Of a stretch of 20,523 nucleotides of DNA, positions 15,487-20,523 are shown piece by piece. The position numbers and the translations under genes were made by a program. This stretch comes from an uncultured Lachnospiraceae bacterium (GTDB lineage Bacteria; Bacillota; Clostridia; Lachnospirales; Lachnospiraceae). Below the pieces are notes generated by a model. It was given only the letters and a program-made list of their open reading frames with translations, was not told the DNA's origin and did not search any database. The stretch covers positions 1 through 20,523 of the forward strand of contig CANCYO010000053.1 in the NCBI GenBank assembly GCA_947382415.1. The letters run 5' to 3'. How positions within the stretch are numbered: the stretch's first letter is position 1; every line of letters begins with the position of its first letter.

Positions 15487-16093
15487 ACAGGAAGAACCGG
15501 ATTTTTGGATGGAATACAAACGTCTGCATCCGAATGAACGATACAGTGCTTTGAAAAATTCGGAGGCCGGAAACGAAGTAAGGCATAATTTGCGCAGATA
15601 TCTGATTTTGTCGCAATATGGATTATGCGCGTATTGCTGTCGGAAAATCGGAATGGAAAACTCTTTAAATGAGCATATCAGGCCCCAGTCTGTTTTTCCG
15701 GGAGAATCAATGAATTATGATAATCTGGTTGCTTCATGTAAGACAGAAGGCCTGAACTCTACATGCGGAGTTAAGAAGGAAAATGAGTACAGTGAATATC
15801 TGTTTATATCGCCCTTAGCACAGGACTGTGAAAGTCAATTCAGGTTCTATCCCAACGGACAAATAGAGGGATTGGGAGAACGTGGAGAATATACATGCCG
15901 TATTTTGAATTTGAATGCTTATGAATTGCAAAAGGCGAGAAAGGCACAGTACAAAATCTGCGAAAGCTATCAGGATGCCGGTATGGTACATAAGTATTTT
16001 CTTTCGCCATCCGAAGACGGAACGCTGGAAGCGTTTGCGGATATGATTCAATATTTTTACGAGCGCGGGGATTTTGATATTATAACAGAATAG
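15470..16093 (+). CDS. ptuB: Septu-type HNH endonuclease, PtuB-like
   Basis: A 207-residue HNH nuclease. The zinc knuckle and active site are readable: LCAYCCRKI (C53, C56), NEHIRPQS (H69), NYDNLVASC (N85, C90) and STCGVKKEN (C99). C53, C56, C90 and C99 probably hold a structural zinc, and the E-H of NEHI gives the catalytic histidine. The C-terminal half (CRILNLNAYELQKARKAQY, then a helical tail) is typical of the PtuB/TIGR02646-like group. It should cleave nucleic acid when released by its ATPase partner. The ATG at 15470 lies inside the ptuA end (17-nt overlap), with GAGGAG about 12 nt upstream, so translation is coupled. The low G+C matches ptuA. It ends 21 nt before a weak hairpin. Confidence 0.85.
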   Translation: MKRINKQEEPDFWMEYKRLHPNERYSALKNSEAGNEVRHNLRRYLILSQYGLCAYCCRKIGMENSLNEHIRPQSVFPGESMNYDNLVASCKTEGLNSTCGVKKENEYSEYLFISPLAQDCESQFRFYPNGQIEGLGERGEYTCRILNLNAYELQKARKAQYKICESYQDAGMVHKYFLSPSEDGTLEAFADMIQYFYERGDFDIITE

Positions 16094-16114
16094 TTCTTTT
16101 GCATAATATTTGCT

Positions 16115-16137
16115 TTACGATTACGCTATCGTAATTT
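16115..16137 (+). terminator. Weak hairpin after the Septu-like cassette
   Basis: TTACGAT (16115-16121) pairs with ATCGTAA (16128-16134) around a 6-nt loop, followed by three T. It sits 21 nt past the ptuB stop. It could be a leaky terminator, with read-through into pyrE possible. Confidence 0.4.
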
Positions 16138-16147
16138 CAGAAAATAA

Positions 16148-16176
16148 TTGATAAGCCGGCGGGTTTATGGTAATAT
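16148..16176 (+). promoter_or_regulatory. Promoter for pyrE
   Basis: TTGATA (16148-16153, 5 of 6) and TAATAT (16171-16176, 4 of 6) are 17 nt apart, with TGG before the -10 as an extended element. The start of transcription would be near 16183. Confidence 0.55.
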
Positions 16177-16193
16177 GAAATGAGCACTGGGAA

Positions 16194-16212
16194 ATCCCGG
16201 GATGGGAATTCC
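16194..16212. promoter_or_regulatory. Adjacent small palindromes in the pyrE leader
   Basis: ATCCCGGGAT (16194-16203) is a perfect 10-bp palindrome and GGAATTCC (16205-16212) a perfect 8-bp one, both just after the predicted start of transcription and before the ribosome binding site. They could be an operator or simply chance; I do not recognise a pyrimidine-regulation motif. Confidence 0.25.
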
Positions 16213-16239
16213 TGACAAAAGAGGAGGTCACGGGGCGGT

Positions 16240-16914
16240 ATGGAGAGCTATAAGCAGGAATTTATCGAGTTTATGGTGGACAGTCAGGTCTTGAAGTTCG
16301 GCGAGTTTACGCTTAAGAGCGGCAGGAAATCTCCTTTTTTCATGAATGCGGGAGCGTATGTGACGGGAGCGCAGCTAAAGCGCCTGGGAGAGTATTATGC
16401 GAAAGCCATCCATGATACCTTTGGGGACGGGTTCGACGTGTTGTTCGGGCCCGCATACAAGGGAATTCCGCTGAGCGTTACGACTGCCATCGCCTACAGC
16501 GAGCTCTACGGCAGGGAGATCCGCTACTGCTCCAACCGCAAGGAAGTCAAGGATCACGGCGATACGGGCATCCTTCTGGGCAGCAGCCTTAAAGACGGCG
16601 ACCGTGTAGTGATCATCGAGGATGTGACTACCTCCGGCAAATCCGTACAGGAGACGGTCCCCATTCTGAGAGCACAGGGAAATGTGGAGATCAAGGGGCT
16701 GATGGCGTCTCTGAACCGCATGGAGAAGGGACTTGGCGGCGTAAAGAGCGCGCTGGCTGAGATTCGGGAGACCTACGGATTCGAGGCGGAAGCCATTGTC
16801 ACGATGGCAGAAGTCATCGAACATCTGTATAACAGGCCGTATAAAGGGCAGATTTATATTGACGAGGCGCTGAAGACGGCTCTGGACGGATATTATGCGG
16901 TATATGGCGCATAA
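16240..16914 (+). CDS. pyrE: Orotate phosphoribosyltransferase
   Basis: A 224-residue enzyme joining orotate to PRPP to make OMP, the substrate of PyrF, whose gene is 9 kb upstream. The PRPP-binding signature VVIIEDVTTSGKS (123-135) and the flexible catalytic loop RKEVKDHGDTG (about 100-110, with K101, K104, H106) are intact, as is FTLKSGRKSPFFMN (23-36) for orotate binding. The Shine-Dalgarno AGGAGG is about 12 nt from the ATG, longer than usual; GGGGCGG lies closer. It has its own promoter after the Septu-like cassette. The gap to the next small gene is 67 nt and holds no clear terminator, so the genes downstream may be cotranscribed. Confidence 0.96.
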   Translation: MESYKQEFIEFMVDSQVLKFGEFTLKSGRKSPFFMNAGAYVTGAQLKRLGEYYAKAIHDTFGDGFDVLFGPAYKGIPLSVTTAIAYSELYGREIRYCSNRKEVKDHGDTGILLGSSLKDGDRVVIIEDVTTSGKSVQETVPILRAQGNVEIKGLMASLNRMEKGLGGVKSALAEIRETYGFEAEAIVTMAEVIEHLYNRPYKGQIYIDEALKTALDGYYAVYGA

Positions 16915-16981
16915 GGCAGGGCGCGGCGCGCGGGCAGAGCTATGACCGGCACAAACCAAAAAAGCAGCGGGAGGAATCAGT

Positions 16982-17134
16982 ATGGAAGAAAAAGTGTATA
17001 AGACCATGGGCGGAACCGGGGCATGGAATATTGTGCTTGGCATCGTGGTGTTGGCGGTGGGAGTGGCATCGGGTGTGCTGCTGATCATCGGAGGAGCAAA
17101 GCTTCTGGCCGGCAGGAGTAAAGTTTTATTTTGA
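16982..17134 (+). CDS. Small single-pass membrane protein (50 residues)
   Basis: A short open frame with a good ribosome binding site (GGGAGGAATCAGT before the ATG). It encodes a charged N-terminus (MEEKVYKTMGGTG), one long hydrophobic helix (about residues 14-42, WNIVLGIVVLAVGVASGVLL and on) and a short basic tail ending in SKVLF. The hydrophobic pattern, strong Shine-Dalgarno and lack of any overlapping gene argue that it is real; I also recall similar tiny proteins in Lachnospiraceae. Function unknown. It lies between pyrE and a second small membrane protein gene, separated from the latter by a hairpin. Confidence 0.7.
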   Translation: MEEKVYKTMGGTGAWNIVLGIVVLAVGVASGVLLIIGGAKLLAGRSKVLF

Positions 17135-17148
17135 TGTGAGGGGTTGAG

Positions 17149-17182
17149 GGGCATTCCGCGGTGTTGGACATCGGGAGTGCCC
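17149..17182 (+). other. Intercistronic hairpin
   Basis: GGGCATTCC (17149-17157) pairs with GGAGTGCCC (17174-17182) over 9 bp with one wobble; the loop can form a second small stem. Only scattered T follow, so it looks more like a processing or partial-termination element than a full terminator. Confidence 0.45.
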
Positions 17183-17207
17183 TTAAATTATGGAGGATTA
17201 GAACGGC

Positions 17208-17519
17208 GTGAAACGGAAAAACTATATCTTTACCAATAAAAAGCATTCGCTCCGGGCTGTCATGTCCACGGTGCTGGGCCTGATCAGCAATGTCTCTCTG
17301 GCCATCGTATTGTATATGACCTATCTAAACGGCGGGAATGCGCCCTTAAGTTATGGGCTGACAGGACTTTTGGCGGCTCTCTATTCCACTTCGGGGCTGA
17401 TTTTGGGGATGCTGACCTTGCGGGAGAAGGATACGTTTAAGCTGTTTCCCGTTCTGGGGACATTGTTTAATCTTGTGGCGCTGGGAGTGTTGATATTTCT
17501 GGTGCAATTGAGTTTTTAG
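17208..17519 (+). CDS. DUF6142-like small membrane protein
   Basis: A 103-residue protein with a positively charged start (MKRKNYIFTNKKHS) and three hydrophobic helices: about 19-40 (VMSTVLGLISNVSLAIVLYM), 50-70 (GLTGLLAALYSTSGLILGML) and 80-102 (FPVLGTLFNLVALGVLIFLV). The conserved look (FTNKKHSLRAVMSTVLGLIS) matches my recollection of the DUF6142 family in Lachnospiraceae; function unknown. The start is GTG at 17208, with GGAGG 11 nt upstream. The aminopeptidase gene begins 18 nt after its stop, so the two are probably one operon. Confidence 0.75.
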   Translation: MKRKNYIFTNKKHSLRAVMSTVLGLISNVSLAIVLYMTYLNGGNAPLSYGLTGLLAALYSTSGLILGMLTLREKDTFKLFPVLGTLFNLVALGVLIFLVQLSF

Positions 17520-17537
17520 ATAACAGGAGGCAGATCG

Positions 17538-19697
17538 ATGCAGGATGAGAGAAAAATTTTGTGTGAGCGTCATGAGCTTGTCATGGGGCGGATACGGGAG
17601 ATCGGGCAGGAAACTGCAGAGGGAAAGGGATGTGGGGAGGCGTTTGCCTCCTATTTTGCCAAAGTGGCGGATTTTCTCATCCGGCTGGAGGATGAGAGGA
17701 GCTTTATCGAAGGAGGCGGGTTGAAAACGGCTTCCATGGAGGAGCTTTGCAGGCGCAACCGGGCGCTGTATGAGGATATCCTGCCCGAACATTACGGGGA
17801 GAGCTATGCCGATCCCGACTGTGCGGTGGAGAAGCTTGGCGAAGCCTTTGGGGTGCTGCTCTCTTTTTTGTACCGCGAGATGCGCAGTCTGATCCCTTTT
17901 GTATACGAGGGGCGGCTGGAGGAGATCGTCATTCGTCTGGAGTTGTTTGTGGAGATTTATACGGCTTTTTCTTATGCCTGGCAGGAGGCCGGGGAGACGG
18001 GCGGAGAGGAGCTTCCGGCGGCGGAGGATGTGCGCCGGATACTGTACTGGTTTGTCAGCGATTACACGGAGACGGCGGTGGAGGAGCATTTGAGGGAATG
18101 GCTGACTCCGGAGGGGAATTTTGCCATAGATATCATCAGAAACGCGGATCTGACAGATGTGCGGTATCTGTATGCCTACGGGGAATATATCAGTGAAAAC
18201 GAGCTGGAGCTGGCGCGCTTTATGGCAGATCTGCCGGAGGAGAAGATCAATATCATGGCGGATACCTACACGGAGGGGTATCGCAAGGGATTCGAGGTGG
18301 CAGGAAAGGATCTGTCCGGCAAGAAAACCGTGGAGATCGAGTACCGTCTGGGATTTGAGCGCATGATGCGCCGGGCGGTGGAAAATTTTGAGAGGATGGG
18401 GCTGAAAGCGACCTGCTATCGGGCGCCGGAGAGCATTCTCTACAATCCGTCGATTTTTAAAGCAGGGTATTACGGCGGGGAGGCCAACAGGCAGTATGAT
18501 TTTGACCACAAGGACGATAAGGCGCTGTTTTTTGACAAAAATTACCGGAACCACAAGCTTGAGGTGACCCGTACCGCTTTTGAGAAATACAGGGATGCGG
18601 CGGCGGTACATGCGGGCCCTGCGGTGCTTGAGACCTTCGGGGAGCGGGATTTTGAACCGCGCAACAAAAAGCATGCTCCCCGTATGAGTGAAGAGCAGAA
18701 CAGCCTCTGGCTGGAGTACCGGACCCGGGCCGGAGAACTGCGGCGGCAGTATATTCCCGAGGAGGAGCGCAGCTTTACCATCATTGCGTTTCCCATGACC
18801 GAGATACAGGAGCGTTTTGATGAGGCGCTTTTGCAAAAGCTTGGTATGAAGAGCGCCGGGGAGTGCTACAGAGCCTTTTTTGAGGAGATCATCCGGGTCA
18901 ATACTCTGGATTATCAGATGTATCGGGATATCCAGCAGCGCATCATCGATGTGCTGGATTCGGCGGATTATTGCGAGATCACAGGAATGCGGGGAAACCG
19001 CACAAAGCTGCGGGTGAATCTGTGGAAGCTCGCTGATCCTGAGAAGGAGACCATCTTTGAGAACTGTGTGGCGGATGTGAATATTCCTGTGGGAGAGGTG
19101 TTCACCTCCCCGGTGCTTGCGGGCACAAAAGGGTTGCTCCATGTGAGCCGCGTGTATCTGAACGGATTGGAGTACAGGGATCTGGAGCTGGAATTTGAGG
19201 AGGGCAGGATCGCGCGCTATGGCTGCTCCAATTTTGCTTCTGAGGAGGAGAGCCGGGAGTTTGTCCGGGAGAATGTGCTGTTTCGCCATAAGACGCTGCC
19301 GCTCGGAGAGTTTGCCATCGGCACCAACACCACCGCTTATGTGGTGGCGGAGAAATACGATGTTCATGATAAGTTTCCCATCCTCATTGCGGAGAAGACG
19401 GGGCCTCATTTTGCGGTGGGGGATACCTGCTATTCCCATGCGGAGGAGGTGCGGGTGTACAATCCCGACGGAAAGGAGATCGTGGCCAAAGACAACGAGG
19501 TGGCGGCGCTGCGCGGGGAGGCCCCCGACAAAGCGTATTTTAACTGCCATACGGACATCACGATTCCTTATGATGAGCTGGGGGAGCTTGCGGCGGTGCG
19601 AAAGGACGGCAGCAGGGTGCTCATAATCAAAGAGGGGCGGTTTGTGCTGCCCGGCACAGAGGAATTGAACAGAGCCTTTGAGGAGGGATCGGAATGA
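17538..19697 (+). CDS. M29-type aminopeptidase with long N-terminal extension
   Basis: A 719-residue protein. The C-terminal 400 residues resemble thermophilic aminopeptidases of peptidase family M29 (AmpS/AmpT), which remove N-terminal amino acids using two metal ions. Candidate metal ligands are E520 (VGEVFTSP), E591 (LGEFAIGTN), H624 (GPHFAVGD), H671 and D673 (NCHTD). The stretch QQRIIDVLDSADYCEITG and NRTKLRVNL before them also fits the family. M29 enzymes are normally about 400 residues, so residues 1 to about 260 are an extra helical, acidic domain I do not recognise. No signal peptide is seen, so it should be cytoplasmic. AGGAGG lies 8 nt before the ATG. The stop overlaps the next start by 4 nt. 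The family call is firm in the C-terminal half only. Confidence 0.8.
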   Translation: MQDERKILCERHELVMGRIREIGQETAEGKGCGEAFASYFAKVADFLIRLEDERSFIEGGGLKTASMEELCRRNRALYEDILPEHYGESYADPDCAVEKLGEAFGVLLSFLYREMRSLIPFVYEGRLEEIVIRLELFVEIYTAFSYAWQEAGETGGEELPAAEDVRRILYWFVSDYTETAVEEHLREWLTPEGNFAIDIIRNADLTDVRYLYAYGEYISENELELARFMADLPEEKINIMADTYTEGYRKGFEVAGKDLSGKKTVEIEYRLGFERMMRRAVENFERMGLKATCYRAPESILYNPSIFKAGYYGGEANRQYDFDHKDDKALFFDKNYRNHKLEVTRTAFEKYRDAAAVHAGPAVLETFGERDFEPRNKKHAPRMSEEQNSLWLEYRTRAGELRRQYIPEEERSFTIIAFPMTEIQERFDEALLQKLGMKSAGECYRAFFEEIIRVNTLDYQMYRDIQQRIIDVLDSADYCEITGMRGNRTKLRVNLWKLADPEKETIFENCVADVNIPVGEVFTSPVLAGTKGLLHVSRVYLNGLEYRDLELEFEEGRIARYGCSNFASEEESREFVRENVLFRHKTLPLGEFAIGTNTTAYVVAEKYDVHDKFPILIAEKTGPHFAVGDTCYSHAEEVRVYNPDGKEIVAKDNEVAALRGEAPDKAYFNCHTDITIPYDELGELAAVRKDGSRVLIIKEGRFVLPGTEELNRAFEEGSE

Positions 19698-20161
19698 GGC
19701 GAAAGGACAGAGAGATCGTGGATTTTGAGGAGCTGGTGGAGGTGATGCGGCGCTGTGATGTGTGCAGGCTTGCGCTGAACGCTCAGGAGGTGCCCTATAT
19801 TCTGCCGCTGAATTTCGGCATGGAGGCGGAGGACGGGCAGGTTGTGCTTTACTTTCACGGAGCCGGGGAGGGAACCAAGCACGAGCTCATCGCCCGGGAC
19901 AACCGGGCCAGCTTCGAGATGGACTGTGGCCATGAACTGATTTTGGACGATGAGAAGAAAACCTGTTCCATGGTCTATGAGAGCGTGGTGGGGAGAGGCC
20001 TTATCGAGACGGTGGACGACAGGGAAAAGCTGCGGGCGCTGCGGTTGATCATGGCGCATTACAGGCAGGAGGATTTTCCGATTCCGCAGGAGCTGATCGC
20101 CGGAACCTGTGTGCTTCGTCTCACCGTAAGCCGGATGAGCGGCAAGAGGCGAAATTTTTAA
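19694..20161 (+). CDS. Pyridoxamine 5'-phosphate oxidase-like flavoprotein (NimA-like)
   Basis: A 155-residue protein of the split-barrel FMN-binding fold. LALNAQEVPYILPLNFGM (about 26-43), VVLYFHGAGEGTKHELI (about 50-66) and a VVGRGLIETVDD strand (about 97-108) match the family that includes NimA nitroimidazole-resistance proteins and other small flavin-dependent oxidoreductases. It probably binds FMN; its substrate is unknown, and true pyridoxamine phosphate oxidase activity is not implied. The ATG at 19694 overlaps the stop of the aminopeptidase gene by 4 nt, so the two are translationally coupled. It ends 121 nt before purE. Confidence 0.85.
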   Translation: MRRKDREIVDFEELVEVMRRCDVCRLALNAQEVPYILPLNFGMEAEDGQVVLYFHGAGEGTKHELIARDNRASFEMDCGHELILDDEKKTCSMVYESVVGRGLIETVDDREKLRALRLIMAHYRQEDFPIPQELIAGTCVLRLTVSRMSGKRRNF

Positions 20162-20187
20162 TTTTTTCATAAATTTCCAGATAAATC

Positions 20188-20225
20188 TTGCATACCATAT
20201 GCTTATCGAGTAAACTAGATATGGT
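20188..20225 (+). promoter_or_regulatory. Candidate purE promoter with overlapping inverted repeat
   Basis: TTGCAT (20188-20193, 5 of 6) and TAAACT (20211-20216, 4 of 6) are 17 nt apart. An inverted repeat, ACCATAT (20194-20200) and ATATGGT (20219-20225), begins right after the -35 and ends just past the -10, a natural repressor position. The roughly 60-nt leader is too short for a purine riboswitch. Confidence 0.45.
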
Positions 20226-20282
20226 GGTATAGATTCCACTTTTACCTGATTTAACACAAGAAAAGAAGACGAGGAGGAAATC

Positions 20283-20523
20283 ATGGCAGAGACAGCGGTG
20301 AAGCCTTTGGTGGGCATTGTGATGGGAAGCGATTCCGACATGCCGGTCATGGCAAAGGCAGCAGATATTTTGGAGGAGCTTGGCATCCCGTATGAGATGA
20401 CGATCATCAGCGCCCACAGGGAGCCGGACGTATTTTTTGCCTATGCGAAGAGCGCGGAGGAGAAGGGCTTTAAGGTGATCATTGCGGGGGCCGGCATGGC
20501 GGCGCATCTGCCCGGTATGTGTG
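20283..20523 (+). CDS. purE: N5-carboxyaminoimidazole ribonucleotide mutase, N-terminal part (runs off the right edge)
   Basis: The first 80 residues are present and the frame is open to the end. VGIVMGSDSDMPVM (about 9-22), ISAHREPD (about 42-49) and IAGAGMAAHLPGM (about 67-79) are the conserved class I PurE motifs; S16, D17, D19 and H45 belong to the active site. The enzyme moves the carboxyl group of N5-CAIR to give CAIR in purine synthesis. GAGGAGG precedes the ATG. It is probably the first gene of a purine operon continuing to the right. The 121-nt gap before it carries a candidate promoter and inverted repeat. Confidence 0.95.
   Translation, partial: MAETAVKPLVGIVMGSDSDMPVMAKAADILEELGIPYEMTIISAHREPDVFFAYAKSAEEKGFKVIIAGAGMAAHLPGMC

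Noticed and set aside
14130..16129. ACGCTAT at 14130-14136 and 16123-16129 as a target-site duplication
   Set aside because: Only 7 nt, not at clean element ends and expected by chance at this distance.
14102..16239. Retron (PtuAB effectors with reverse transcriptase and msr-msd)
   Set aside because: No reverse transcriptase gene is encoded in or beside the cassette, and the leader is only about 45 nt, too short for an msr-msd RNA.
17346..19550. A 734-codon open frame on the minus strand
   Set aside because: It is the antisense mirror of the aminopeptidase gene; the translation is rich in H, R, L and P without domains and lacks a convincing start, while the plus strand has clear motifs and coupled neighbours.
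20151..20177. GAAATTT/AAATTTC hairpin with T run as terminator of the flavoprotein gene
   Set aside because: The stem is almost all A-T and lies over the stop codon with T tracts in the loop rather than after the stem; too weak to call.
20162..20282. Purine riboswitch before purE
   Set aside because: The predicted leader is about 60 nt and lacks the conserved paired loops of the purine aptamer.

Overview
The window looks like chromosomal DNA from a Clostridia-type Firmicute, most probably a Lachnospiraceae gut anaerobe. This is inferred from strong AGGAGG-type ribosome binding sites, an oxygen-independent (class III) ribonucleotide reductase, an MscL with a zinc-ribbon tail, a DUF6142-like small membrane protein and the family resemblance of most proteins. 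No rRNA, tRNA, CRISPR array, transposase or integrase was seen.

Layout. (1) 1-1895, minus strand: holA (DNA polymerase III delta) followed 18 nt later by an OmpR-type response regulator and, overlapping by 4 nt, the first 61 residues of its histidine kinase, which runs off the left edge. (2) 2050-3658, plus: mscL and a TPR lipoprotein ending at a hairpin terminator. (3) 3833-7755, plus: nrdD carrying a C-terminal redoxin domain, behind a good promoter and an NrdR-box-like palindrome, then pyrF and a PAP2 phosphatase. (4) 7789-14101: an AraC regulator (minus) divergent from an alpha-galactoside operon made of a binding lipoprotein, two permeases coupled by 4-nt overlaps and a GH36 alpha-galactosidase, closed by a terminator. 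The sugar is captured outside, imported, and cleaved inside the cell; the ABC ATPase is not encoded here. (5) 14126-16137: an AT-rich two-gene cassette, an AAA/ABC-type ATPase plus an HNH nuclease with a 17-nt overlap, that I read as a Septu (PtuA-PtuB) anti-phage system. It has its own promoter, a leader hairpin next to the Shine-Dalgarno sequence and a weak trailing hairpin. (6) 16240-20161, plus: pyrE, a 50-residue membrane peptide, a DUF6142-like membrane protein, a 719-residue M29-type aminopeptidase with a long N-terminal extension, and a PNPOx/NimA-like flavoprotein. (7) 20283-end: the start of purE.

The most interesting item is the Septu-like cassette, which differs in base composition from its housekeeping and sugar-utilisation neighbours. 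Second is the NrdD-redoxin fusion, which lacks the nrdG activase gene normally found beside it. Septu is an already described defence type, so the novelty would lie in this lineage, its leader RNA structure and its setting rather than in a wholly new system. All functional calls come from reading the sequence; no database search was run.
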